Source: Bacillota bacterium (GTDB taxonomy: Bacteria; Bacillota; Clostridia; Oscillospirales; Oscillospiraceae). From it: DNA of 64,000 nt. The translations under genes were made by a program, and so were the position numbers. The stretch covers positions 1 through 64,000 of the forward strand of contig JAUNCL010000004.1 of assembly GCA_030535235.1 (NCBI GenBank), read 5' to 3'. Below, piece after piece: positions 16,401-25,098 of the stretch (within the stretch, counting starts at the first letter, position 1; each line of letters begins with the position of its first letter). The notes below the pieces were generated by a model. The model did no database searches, was not told the origin of the DNA, and saw only the letters and a list, made by a program, of their open reading frames with translations.

Positions 16401-17558
16401 ATGTCAGTCAATAAAGGAAAAAGCGCATTGATCGCCATGAGCGGCGGTGTAGACAGTTCCGTGGCCGCCTATCTGATGATGGAGAAAGGCTACTACTGTG
16501 AAGGAACCACCATGCGCCTCTACCGGAACGAAGAGATTGGGCTGAACCAATTCCACACTTGTTGTTCTCAGCGTGATATCGAGGACGCCAGTGAGGTGGC
16601 CTTTCAATTGGACATTCCCTATGAGGTTCTGGATTTCACCATGGATTTCAAGGAGAAGATTATCGGAAAATTTATCCGAACCTATGAAGCGGGCGGAACG
16701 CCGAACCCATGTATCGACTGCAACCGGTATATGAAGTTCGATAAGCTGCTCCGTTTTGCCGAAGAAAAAGGCTTGGAATATGTTGTGACCGGCCACTATT
16801 CCCGCATCGAATACGACCGTTCTTCCGGGCGATATCTCTTGAAAAAGGCGCTGGATCCCAGCAAAGACCAGAGCTATGTGCTGTATATGCTGACCCAAGA
16901 GCAGTTGGCCCATATACAGTTTCCTTTGGGATGGAAAACAAAAACAGAAGTGAGAGCACTTGCCCAGCGCCTTGGTTTTTGCAATGCCCACAAGCACGAC
17001 AGTCAGGATATCTGTTTTGTGCCAAACGGTGATTATGTGCAGTTTATGGAGCAGTACACAGGTAAGCACTACCCGGAAGGAGATTTTCTTGATCTGGAGG
17101 GCCAGCCGGTGGGCAGACATTGCGGCGCTGTCCGTTATACCCTTGGGCAGAGAAAGGAGCTCAGGCTCGCCCTGGGTGAACCCGTGTACGTTTGCGGAAA
17201 GGATATGGCCGCGAACACAGTCACGGTTGGACCGGAGAGGGCGCTGTATTGCAGGACACTCCTTGCGGATGATATGAACTGGATCTCCATTCCCAGTTTA
17301 GAGAAACCAATGCGGATCAAAGCCAAGACCCGGTATCGTCAAGTTGAACAGTGGGCTACTGCCTATCCGGAGCAAAACGGCTGTGTACGGCTGGTATTTG
17401 AGGAACCACAGCGTGCTGTCACCATCGGACAAGCCGTCGTTCTGTATCATGGTGATATCGTGGTGGGCGGAGGAACTATCTCCCAGGCGCCCGCCCAAAT
17501 GACCGCACAGAAAGATGACTGGAACTGCCTGACGAACCTCGGGGGAGGAGACGCATGA
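16401..17558 (+). CDS. mnmA: tRNA 2-thiouridylase MnmA
   Basis: tRNA-specific 2-thiouridylase (385 residues) that makes s2U34 in Glu, Gln and Lys tRNAs. It has the PP-loop SGGVDSS (residues 14-20), nucleophile Cys104 in NPCIDCN, and Cys205 in SQDICFVPNGDY for the persulfide. The C-terminal barrel is intact. It overlaps the desulfurase gene by 4 bases (ATGA), a common mnmA-iscS pairing in Firmicutes where the desulfurase feeds MnmA directly. Confidence 0.96.
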   Translation: MSVNKGKSALIAMSGGVDSSVAAYLMMEKGYYCEGTTMRLYRNEEIGLNQFHTCCSQRDIEDASEVAFQLDIPYEVLDFTMDFKEKIIGKFIRTYEAGGTPNPCIDCNRYMKFDKLLRFAEEKGLEYVVTGHYSRIEYDRSSGRYLLKKALDPSKDQSYVLYMLTQEQLAHIQFPLGWKTKTEVRALAQRLGFCNAHKHDSQDICFVPNGDYVQFMEQYTGKHYPEGDFLDLEGQPVGRHCGAVRYTLGQRKELRLALGEPVYVCGKDMAANTVTVGPERALYCRTLLADDMNWISIPSLEKPMRIKAKTRYRQVEQWATAYPEQNGCVRLVFEEPQRAVTIGQAVVLYHGDIVVGGGTISQAPAQMTAQKDDWNCLTNLGGGDA

Positions 17559-18757
17559 TCTATCTTGATTATTCCGCCAATACACCCGCAGACCCGGCCG
17601 TCCTGGAAGCCTTTCTTCATGCGGAACGGATGTTTCTGGGAAATCCCAACGCCACGCACCCTGCCGGGCAGGCCGCCCAGGCGGAAATGGCCTGCGTGAC
17701 AGACAGCATTGCGGAACTGCTGGGCGTCAACCCCGCAGAGATCATATATACCTCCGGGGCCAGCGAGTCCAATAACCTCGCTGTCAAAGGGATCGTTCAG
17801 GCAGCCAGGCATATCGGCAGGCACATCATCTCCACTGCGCTGGAGCACGCCTCGGTCAGCGGAACCCTTTCCGCGCTGCAGCATCAAGGGTATGAGATCG
17901 ACCTGGTAGACATGGAACGTGATGGCACCATTGATTTGGAACATCTGCGGAAGCTGCTGCGTCAGGACACGGTACTGGTGTCTGTCTGCGCGGTAGACAG
18001 CGAACTGGGGACCGTGCAGCCCATCCGACAGATTGCTGCTATCTTGAACGCCTACCCAAACTGCCGCTTCCATGTGGATGCGACCCAGGCTGTGGGCAAG
18101 ACTGATCTGGTGCTGGATGGCGTGGACACCATGAGCATCGCCCCCCACAAGTTCTATGGTCTGAATGGCAGTGGGCTGCTTCTGAAAAAGAAGGACCTCA
18201 TCATAGAACCTCAGATCCACGGCGGCAGCAGCGCCACCAAATACCGAAGCGGCACCCCGGCGCTGGCACTGGCGATATCTTCCGAAAAGGCCCTTCGACT
18301 GGCACTGGAACATCAGGAGAGGCGGATCACTTATGTGGGCGCCTTGAACCGTTTCCTGCGGGAGGCACTTTCAAATTACCCGGCGGTTCGGATCAATAGT
18401 CCTGAAAACGCAGTCCCCCATATTCTCAACCTCAGTGTCCGAGGCGTGAAGGGAACTGTGTTCCAGCGTGAATTGGGGCTGCGCGGGGTCTGCGTATCCG
18501 TAAAGTCAGCATGTTCCACAGAGGGGACACCCTCCAAGGCGGTATTCGCAGTCAGCCGTGACCGAAAGAATGCCCTTTCCTCCTGGCGCATCAGTCTCAG
18601 CCATTTGACCACATGGGAGGAAGTGACGGAATTCCTTCGGATCTTTGACAGCTGCTATCGGGAGCTGGTTCCATGCGCGATCCGCCGCACTATCAGAGGT
18701 CAGGACACACCCCCTCTCCCCTGCTTGTGCAACGACGATGTTCACGATATAATATAA
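17555..18757 (+). CDS. Cysteine desulfurase (IscS/NifS family)
   Basis: A PLP enzyme of 400 residues that takes sulfur from cysteine. It has His98 (LEHASV), PLP Lys199 in IAPHKFYGLNG, and persulfide-forming Cys320 in SVKSACSTEG, followed by the SWRISLSHLT block. The last 25 residues have no family counterpart that I recognise and end near the first insertion-sequence remnant, so the tail may have been altered by the junction. Translationally coupled to mnmA; it is the sulfur donor for MnmA and possibly for other carriers here. Confidence 0.93.
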   Translation: MIYLDYSANTPADPAVLEAFLHAERMFLGNPNATHPAGQAAQAEMACVTDSIAELLGVNPAEIIYTSGASESNNLAVKGIVQAARHIGRHIISTALEHASVSGTLSALQHQGYEIDLVDMERDGTIDLEHLRKLLRQDTVLVSVCAVDSELGTVQPIRQIAAILNAYPNCRFHVDATQAVGKTDLVLDGVDTMSIAPHKFYGLNGSGLLLKKKDLIIEPQIHGGSSATKYRSGTPALALAISSEKALRLALEHQERRITYVGALNRFLREALSNYPAVRINSPENAVPHILNLSVRGVKGTVFQRELGLRGVCVSVKSACSTEGTPSKAVFAVSRDRKNALSSWRISLSHLTTWEEVTEFLRIFDSCYRELVPCAIRRTIRGQDTPPLPCLCNDDVHDII

Positions 18758-18962
18758 ATGTTACCTGGCACCGGATGTATCATCCGAGCAGCCAAGGATG
18801 CGGAAAAAGCTCCGACAAAACCATTGATACCACAGAGTTCCGTAGGGTATGCTGTCTTACGAAAGAGCCGCTGGGGCGCATACGTTCCCATCGCACACAA
18901 AACAAATTCATGGCAGATGTGAAATACTGAGCTGCTGGTATTTCAGTGTCGCCATCTGGCAC

Positions 18963-19384
18963 ATATGGATATGAGCGGTGATCCAGGGAGCCTGCTGCTC
19001 ACTGATGAAAGCCTCCACATAGGGATACTGGCTGTAGCTCAGGACACCGACAAAGACATGAGCTTCCGTGATTTCACCGGTATCCGGGTCCATGATGTAC
19101 GCCGGATCACCCGCCCAGTCCACCTCGATCTGCTCTCCGGGCTTTCTGGAGATGTGCATCGTAGCACGACGCCGCTGCTCGTCCTGCTGGATGTAATAGC
19201 AGAATTGGGAGTACATCAGGGGCTCCCCACCACTCTGGCGGCAGGTCTCCAGATACTCCGTCCAGAGCAACTTCTTGTTGACGCCGTTCCTCAAAAGCTC
19301 CTTGCGGATATAATCGAAGTCCGGCATCTGCTTGGTGGAGCTGACCTTCGGTGCCTTGGGGAACAGCACCTCCGCTAATGTATT
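18963..19384 (-). pseudogene. IS21-family transposase IstA fragment
   Basis: About 140 codons on the minus strand match the middle of an IS21 IstA: DYIRKELLRNG, the IEVDWAGD catalytic block, and VFVGVLSYSQYPYVEAF up to APWITAHIHM. The N-terminal HTH and the whole C-terminal half are gone, and no istB follows. It belongs to a different IS21 subgroup from the element at 31601. The bases 18758-18962 between the desulfurase stop and this fragment show no gene. Confidence 0.85.
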
Positions 19385-19496
19385 TGCGCAAAGCGCATGA
19401 CTACATTATAGGCGCACTGATGACCGGTTTCCATTCCCCGGAACGGCGGTTTCCGTTTTACCGGATTCCCGGTTCCCTCGGGGCGGAATATTCAGC

Positions 19497-19990
19497 AGAC
19501 TTGGAGAATGAGGTGCCGCAGAGCGTTTCCATGACCCTCGAGACCTTCCGGGTAGACACGCCGTTGACGACCATTTCCGCCATGCTGGCAACAAGTGCCG
19601 CCTCGCTACGGGAATAGTTGTCGAAGACCAGCGTCTTGAAGGGAACGTTCCGGTGTCTGGGAACATGCAGCGTGATCCGACCGACCCGGGTATTCAGATC
19701 TCGATCCCGGCTGCCGTTCCGGCAGTCAGTGCGTTCCTCCGAGCGTTCATACGGCGCTACTTTCAGCTGTTCGGCGGATTCGGTCTGCAGAATCTTGTTC
19801 AGGCTGGTCTGGAGAATCTGTTTGAACGCTTCTCCCCGATCATCCAAAAGCAATGCTTGAATTTCTTCCTGATTCAGTGTAATATTGAGTTGAGCCATTG
19901 GTTCTTCCTCCTCGGTATTATGTTGGTTTGGAGATTAACATTATACCTAAAGGTTGAGCCTTTGGCTCATTCATTTTTCAATTTACACCA
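19497..19990 (-). mobile_element. IS256-family element, 5' part only
   Basis: Codons from ATG 19898 downwards encode about 134 residues of an IS256 (mutator) transposase N-terminus, with GRITLHVPRHRN and FDNYSRSEAAL. The frame then loses similarity near 19497, so the catalytic core is deleted. The ATG has a strong GAGGAGG ribosome site. Upstream, TATAATGGTGTAAATTG on the minus strand (around 19976-19992) probably marks the terminal inverted repeat, and a small GAGCC/GGCTC hairpin lies at 19955-19967. Confidence 0.8.
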
Positions 19991-19991
19991 T

Positions 19992-20588
19992 TATACGGCC
20001 GCGGCCAAACATGACGGGGTAACTTTTGAAAAGAACACAGATTCTGCTAGCGGTGAGATCTTCTACACCTTGGGGACTCCAGAGAAAAAAGTTTTAATCA
20101 TGTTCAATGTTGTTGGAACAATTTCTCAGATTACTAACTCAAGCAATTGGTTTGAAAAACGTTGTTATGGCCGATTTAAAAATCTTGAGTGGGTTGTGTT
20201 TCTCTGTTATGATACCGACAACTATACCCCTAATATCAGTAAATTTTACGAGGGAGACTGGAAAGAGCTTTGTAAAACAATATCAAAACACAGATCATGT
20301 TCAATAATCGATTTGGCAGCTCAAGCAGATATCGAAGATATCATGTTGCTGGATGAGGACAACATCTTCAAGTTTCTTGAAATGCCCCCAATTCCTATTC
20401 CCGCTGGTTCAAAGGGAAAAATGAAGATGAAAAAGCTGTTTCGCGCCAAAGGCCGTGGTTGTGCGTACCACGAAGGCAACAGAGCAGAGCCTTTAATCAA
20501 TGCACTTGATTTTGACAAAATCATTTCTTCATCACCTGTCCCATTGTCTCAAATAGAACTCAAGTGTTTTACTTCTTTTAGTAATTGA
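19992..20588 (+). pseudogene. 3' part of an unrecognised gene
   Basis: An AT-rich frame, open from the IS256 junction to a TGA/TAG region at 20588, encodes about 190 residues that look like real protein (LIMFNVVGTISQI, WVVFLCYDTDNY, IEDIMLLDEDNIFKFL, then a basic GSKGKMKMKKLFRAKG and YHEGNRAEPLINALDFDKI). I do not recognise the family. The acidic DTDN and DEDN clusters could be metal-binding. The 5' end was lost at the IS junction. Codon use differs from the flanking chromosome, which suggests acquired DNA. From 20589 to 20749 I see nothing. Confidence 0.5.
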
Positions 20589-20749
20589 GTTCTACTTTTA
20601 GGATCCGAAAAGTGCATCTGAATCTGGGGATGCGCGAATTTTTGCCATGATTATAAAACGAGTTTAACTTTGATGTGGTGTAAACGCTAATATAAAAGTG
20701 AGGCACTTAGCAGTGAAACGCTCATGAATCATTGAGCCACCTGAAACTA

Positions 20750-20935
20750 TAATGGTCCCCGGAAATGAGACCAACTCTTCGAAAGTAATCGTGAGCATGG
20801 TATCATAGAAACAATTTACCAACCAAAGGAGAAACAAACCATGGCACGAACAAATTATTCAGCAGAATTCAAGGCAAAAGTAGTATTGGAAGCAATTTAG
20901 GGAGAAGAGGAGATCGGAGCTATAGCATCCTGCTT
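20750..20935 (+). mobile_element. IS3-family left end with broken orfA start
   Basis: The TGGTCCCCGGAAATGAGACC terminus (20750-20770) resembles the IS3-group left inverted repeat. It is followed by a GGAG ribosome site and an ATG at 20841 that opens an IS3 OrfA (ARTNYSAEFKAKVVLEA). The frame hits TAG at codon 20 (20898-20900) and similarity ends near 20935, where group II intron sequence begins. Confidence 0.7.
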
Positions 20936-21031
20936 GTGCGAGTCCTTGCACTTATGCGATTGAACCGCCGTGTACGGAACCGTACGCACGGTGGTGTGAG
21001 AGGTCGGGGCTATCCGCCCCTCCTACTCAAT
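20936..21031 (+). mobile_element. Group II intron 3' end (domains V and VI)
   Basis: GAACCGCCGTGTACG, a GGAAC-type loop and CGTACGCACGGTGGT (20962-20994) form a domain V hairpin. A GGGGC/GCCCC hairpin with a bulged-A region (21001-21026) and the CTACTCAAT end match domain VI and the 3' splice boundary of bacterial group II introns. The reverse transcriptase and 5' domains are absent, so this is a 3' remnant joined to the IS3 fragment. Confidence 0.75.
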
Positions 21032-21173
21032 TTTATCCGCGAAAAAGTGACGATAACGCAAAAGTGCCGATAAAAAGCGACGATAAAATTTAAAGCAGGA
21101 CATAAATTACAGTCTTTAGAACACATGATTTCTCGGTCGATATTGTCATTTTTGCAACATGACACATTTCTTG

Positions 21174-21202
21174 TTGACAAATGGATGTATGTCTATTACA
21201 AT
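21174..21202 (+). promoter_or_regulatory. Promoter of the type I restriction-modification operon
   Basis: TTGACA (21174-21179), 17-base spacer, TACAAT (21197-21202), about 78 bases before the first ATG. The bases 21032-21173 hold three short GTGACGATAA/GTGCCGATAA/GCGACGATAA repeats (21047-21090) and nothing else that I recognise. Confidence 0.75.
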
Positions 21203-21280
21203 GTAGTAAACAGTCGAAAGACATTTTCTTTTTTACAAGCGAAATGTTATTTGTTCGCCATGACAAAATGAGGTGAATGG

Positions 21281-21865
21281 ATGAAACTTGGAAATATAGC
21301 TGCTGTGCGCAGTGGACTGGTTCTATCAAGAAAGAAAGCGCGAGAAGCCCCGGGAATAAAGTATCCGTTACTGAATCTCCGTTCCATTAATCCAGGCGGC
21401 TATGTAGATACCGAGCAGCTGGATGTGTTCGATGCCTCGGAGTATTTATCATTGGATTACTTGTCACAGGTTGGCGATGTAATCGTTCGCCTGTCCGCCC
21501 CATATACCGCAGTCTTGATTGATGAAGCAACAGCAGGCATGGTGGTATCTTCGAACTTCGTGATTATTCGTGTTGACCGCAGAGAACTCCTGCCGGAATA
21601 CCTGTTCTGGCTGCTGAACACTCCGAAAGTAAAACGTTCTATTTACGAAAACACCAGCAGCAATATGTTAGGCGCGATCAAAGCAAAATACTTTTCTGAC
21701 TTTGATACCCCTGCACTGCCCCTTCTGAAGCAGCAGAAAATTGCTGATATGAATGCATTGGCGTTGAAAGAAGCCATGCTGCTCAGACGGTTGGCCGAAG
21801 AAAAGGAACGCTACTATGGTTTGCTGATAGACCATACCCACAAAGAACTGAAGAAAGGTAAGTAA
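21281..21865 (+). CDS. Single-TRD specificity-like protein (half HsdS)
   Basis: A 194-residue protein with one target recognition domain of the type I S-subunit kind (MKLGNIAAVRSG start; SNFVIIRVD; PEYLFWLLNTPKVKRSI) and a C-terminal helix that would form the conserved coiled-coil arm. Complete S subunits have two such halves. It lies one base before hsdM and has an AGGTGAATGG ribosome site. It could dimerise to replace a full S subunit or vary specificity beside the full-length HsdS at 25098. Confidence 0.8.
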   Translation: MKLGNIAAVRSGLVLSRKKAREAPGIKYPLLNLRSINPGGYVDTEQLDVFDASEYLSLDYLSQVGDVIVRLSAPYTAVLIDEATAGMVVSSNFVIIRVDRRELLPEYLFWLLNTPKVKRSIYENTSSNMLGAIKAKYFSDFDTPALPLLKQQKIADMNALALKEAMLLRRLAEEKERYYGLLIDHTHKELKKGK

Positions 21866-21866
21866 C

Positions 21867-23405
21867 ATGACTACTCGTAACGATATTGAACGCATCCTCT
21901 GGAAAGCCTGCGATAGTTTCCGTGGCAAAATCGACAGCTCCCGCTACAAGGACTATATCCTGTCCATGTTGTTTGTCAAATACCTGAGTGACGTTACCAA
22001 GGAAAAGCGCGCCCAGTACATGGAGCAGTACAACGGCAATGAACGCCGCGTGGAACGTGCAATGAGCCGAGAACGCTTCACCATCGACAAGGAGTCCACC
22101 TTTGATTTCCTTTATGAGAACCGCAACGACAATGAGATCGGCCAGAAAATCAATGTGGCCCTGTCTCACATCGAGGAACACAACAGCGGTAAGCTCCGCA
22201 ACGTATTCCGCGCTATTGACTTCAACTCTCAGGTTGACTTCGGTGAGGTAAAGGAGAAGAATGCAACCCTTCGCAATCTTCTGGAGGACTTCCACGACCT
22301 TGATCTCCGCCCCAGTCAGCTTGGTTCAGCCGATATCATCGGTGACGCCTATGAATACATGATCGCCAACTTCGCCTCCGATGCAGGCAAAAAGGGCGGT
22401 GAGTTTTTTACCCCGAGTCAGGTGTCCGAATTAGTGGCAGCGCTGGTAAAACCACAGGAAAACGACCGCATCTACGACCCCACCTGCGGCAGCGGCGGCC
22501 TGCTGTTAAAAGCATATAAGAAGGTTCCCAGCGGTAAGGTGGCAATCTATGGTCAGGAGCTGAATGCCCAGACTTGGGCCCTTTGCACCATGAACATGTT
22601 CCTCCACGGCGTGGATGACGCCCGCATCTGGCAGGGCGATACCATTTCCAATCCGCAGAATATTGAAGACGATAAGCTCATGAAGTTCCAGGTGGTGGTT
22701 GCAAATCCACCGTTTAGCCTGGATAAATGGGACAGCGGGTTCCTGGCCAATGCCGTGTCCGACGAAAAGGGAAAGAAAAAAGAGAAAATGACCGCATCCA
22801 TGGATCCGTGGAAACGATTTGATTGGGGAGTTCCGCCTTCTTCCAAGGGCGACTATGCATTTGTTCTTCATATGCTGCACAGCCTCGATGCCGAAAACGG
22901 ACGTATGGCAGTGGTTCTTCCCCACGGTGTTCTCTTCCGTGGCGCAAGCGAAGGTAAAATTCGTAAGCAGCTGGTGGAAATGAATCTGCTGGATGCCGTG
23001 ATTGGTCTGCCGGCAAACCTGTTCTATGGCACCGGCATTCCTGCCTCTATTCTGGTGTTCAGAAAGGGCCGCACCCGTGATGATGTGCTTTTCATCGATG
23101 CATCCGGTGACGGCAACTATGAGAAAGGCAAAAACCAAAACATTCTGCGTGACAGTGATATTACCCGCATCGTCAGCACCTACGAAGCCCGTGAGGAAAA
23201 GGTGGACAAGTACAGTTACCGCGCATCCCGCGACGAGATCCGCGAGAATGCCTATAACCTGAATATCCCCCGGTATGTGGATACCTTTGAGGAAGAAGAA
23301 CTGGTAGATATCGACGGAGTGAAACAGAACATTGCCAACATTGAAGCCGAACTTGCCGAAGTACAGGCCCAGATGGCAAAGTATTTGGAGGAGCTGGGAT
23401 TATGA
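21867..23405 (+). CDS. hsdM: Type I DNA methyltransferase subunit HsdM
   Basis: N6-adenine methyltransferase, 512 residues. It has an N-terminal helical domain (SFRGKIDSSRYKDYIL), SAM-binding motif I DPTCGSGG (204-211) and catalytic NPPF (280-283). It methylates host DNA with S and is part of the R2M2S complex. The stop overlaps the rhuM start (ATGA). Confidence 0.96.
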   Translation: MTTRNDIERILWKACDSFRGKIDSSRYKDYILSMLFVKYLSDVTKEKRAQYMEQYNGNERRVERAMSRERFTIDKESTFDFLYENRNDNEIGQKINVALSHIEEHNSGKLRNVFRAIDFNSQVDFGEVKEKNATLRNLLEDFHDLDLRPSQLGSADIIGDAYEYMIANFASDAGKKGGEFFTPSQVSELVAALVKPQENDRIYDPTCGSGGLLLKAYKKVPSGKVAIYGQELNAQTWALCTMNMFLHGVDDARIWQGDTISNPQNIEDDKLMKFQVVVANPPFSLDKWDSGFLANAVSDEKGKKKEKMTASMDPWKRFDWGVPPSSKGDYAFVLHMLHSLDAENGRMAVVLPHGVLFRGASEGKIRKQLVEMNLLDAVIGLPANLFYGTGIPASILVFRKGRTRDDVLFIDASGDGNYEKGKNQNILRDSDITRIVSTYEAREEKVDKYSYRASRDEIRENAYNLNIPRYVDTFEEEELVDIDGVKQNIANIEAELAEVQAQMAKYLEELGL

Positions 23406-24430
23406 GCGAAAACAAAGGTGAACTGATTATCTATCAGACCGAAGACGGCCAGACCAAAATCGATGTCCGAATGGATCATGATACCGTTTGGCTTTCCTTG
23501 GACCAGATGGCTGAACTTTTCCAGCGAGACAAGTCCACAATCTCCAGACACATTAAAAATGTCTTTCAGGAGGGCGAGTTGACCGAGGACGCAACTGTTG
23601 CAAATTTTGCAACAGTTCAATCCGAGGGCGATCGTCAGGTAAACAGAAACATTACTTACTTTAACCTCGACGTGATCATTTCTGTCGGATATCGCGTGAA
23701 ATCCCTGCGCGGCACACAGTTTCGTATCTGGGCCAACTCTGTTTTGCGCGAATACCTGATCAAAGGGTTTGCCATGAATGACGAACTGCTGAAGCAGGCG
23801 GGCGGCGGCAATTACTTTGACGAATTGCTTGCTCGCGTACGGGACATTCGTTCCTCCGAGAAGGTGTTCTGGAGAAAGGTACTGGACATCTATGCCACCA
23901 GCGCCGATTACTCCCCCAACGCCGCAGAGACCACCGTGTTCTTCAAAACCGTGCAGAATAAGATGTTGTTCGCCGCAACCGGCCAGACAGCCGCCGAACT
24001 GGTGAGCGGCAGAGCCAACGCCCTGCTGCCCATGATGGGAATGACTTCCTTCAAGGGTAAGCGGCCCACACTGGCAGAAGCCAAGATCGCGAAGAACTAC
24101 CTGAACGAAGATGAACTCGGCACGCTGAATCACCTTGTGTCGGCCTATCTGGATCTGGCCGAGCTTCAGGCTCTGCGCCGCAAGCCCATGTACATGAAGG
24201 ACTGGATTGCGCGACTGGATGATTATCTCCGCATGACCGACAGCGAAGTGCTGCAGAACGCAGGCAAGGTATCTCATGCTCTGGCGGAACAGAAAGCCAA
24301 GGAGGAATACCAAAAATTCAAGCAGATGCAAAATATGGAACTCACACCGGTGGAAGAGGCTTTTGTAGCATCCATTGAAACATCCAAAGTGGACGAGCTG
24401 AGCGAAGGTGTAAAGAAGCTGAAGAAGTGA
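23402..24430 (+). CDS. RhuM-family protein
   Basis: A 342-residue protein of the RhuM (Fic-associated virulence protein) family. The N-terminal block has IYQTEDGQTKIDVRM, TVWLSLDQMAELFQRDKSTISRHI and FNLDVIISVGYRVKS, then ANSVLREYLIKGF and a helical C-terminal half. Family members sit inside many type I operons, but their biochemical function is not established. The N-terminus is DNA-binding-like (winged helix). It is cotranscribed and coupled to hsdM. Confidence 0.9.
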   Translation: MSENKGELIIYQTEDGQTKIDVRMDHDTVWLSLDQMAELFQRDKSTISRHIKNVFQEGELTEDATVANFATVQSEGDRQVNRNITYFNLDVIISVGYRVKSLRGTQFRIWANSVLREYLIKGFAMNDELLKQAGGGNYFDELLARVRDIRSSEKVFWRKVLDIYATSADYSPNAAETTVFFKTVQNKMLFAATGQTAAELVSGRANALLPMMGMTSFKGKRPTLAEAKIAKNYLNEDELGTLNHLVSAYLDLAELQALRRKPMYMKDWIARLDDYLRMTDSEVLQNAGKVSHALAEQKAKEEYQKFKQMQNMELTPVEEAFVASIETSKVDELSEGVKKLKK

Positions 24431-24510
24431 GTCGCTGGATGTGGCTTACCAAGGCATAGGTGCGAATAAGAAAGCATCCGAAAGAACTGGTGCTGTAAAG
24501 GAGAGAGATT

Positions 24511-25098
24511 ATGGAAAGTATTATTCTTGTTATTACCACCGCTCTGATTTCTGGGCTGTTGGCAACACTGGTCACAATATGGTGGCAAAAGAGAAATGCT
24601 ACATATAAAAGTAAGATGAAAATTTTTGAAACACTGATGTCATATAGATATATGATTGTGGCTGAAGAAAGCGTACACGCGCTCAATTCGGTTGATGTCG
24701 TGTTTTATAAAGATACTTCTGTTCGAAAAGCATACAGCGACTTCCTGAACGAGGCCGATAAAAAGCCAGAGCTAAATCCCAATATTGCAGACAAGCACTT
24801 AAAGCTGTTGGAAGAGATGGGCAAAGCATTAAAGCTCAAGGATATACATTGGGATGACATTAAACATTCGTATTATCCCAACGGATTAAGAGAAAAAACC
24901 CAAGAAGAGGCACTGTTGCGAAAAGTTCAGATTCAAAATGCAATCAACGTCAATGAGGCCCAAAAACAGCAGCAAAATACCCCCACACAGGATCAATTCA
25001 ATCAGCAATTGGCACTCCAACTTCTTCCAGAGTTGATCAAGAATCCAGATGGGCTAAAGGCTCTTATGGAGTTTGGTGAGAGGTTTGGTAAAAAATAA
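24511..25098 (+). CDS. Membrane-anchored protein of unknown function in the R-M operon
   Basis: A 195-residue protein. Residues 3-24 are one hydrophobic segment that would anchor the N-terminus. A soluble helical domain follows, with a Gln-rich linker (about residues 145-165) and a C-terminal LPELIKNPDGLKALMEFGERF helix. It resembles the DUF6680 group that I recall from defence loci; this is from memory only. The stop overlaps the hsdS start (TAATG). GGAGAGAG precedes the ATG. Confidence 0.65.
   Translation: MESIILVITTALISGLLATLVTIWWQKRNATYKSKMKIFETLMSYRYMIVAEESVHALNSVDVVFYKDTSVRKAYSDFLNEADKKPELNPNIADKHLKLLEEMGKALKLKDIHWDDIKHSYYPNGLREKTQEEALLRKVQIQNAINVNEAQKQQQNTPTQDQFNQQLALQLLPELIKNPDGLKALMEFGERFGKK

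Noticed and set aside
21195..21209. BlaI/MecI-type operator in the R-M promoter (TTACAATGTAGTA)
   Set aside because: The TACA/TGTA halves are one base too close for the known TACA-N2-TGTA pattern, and no such repressor gene is nearby.
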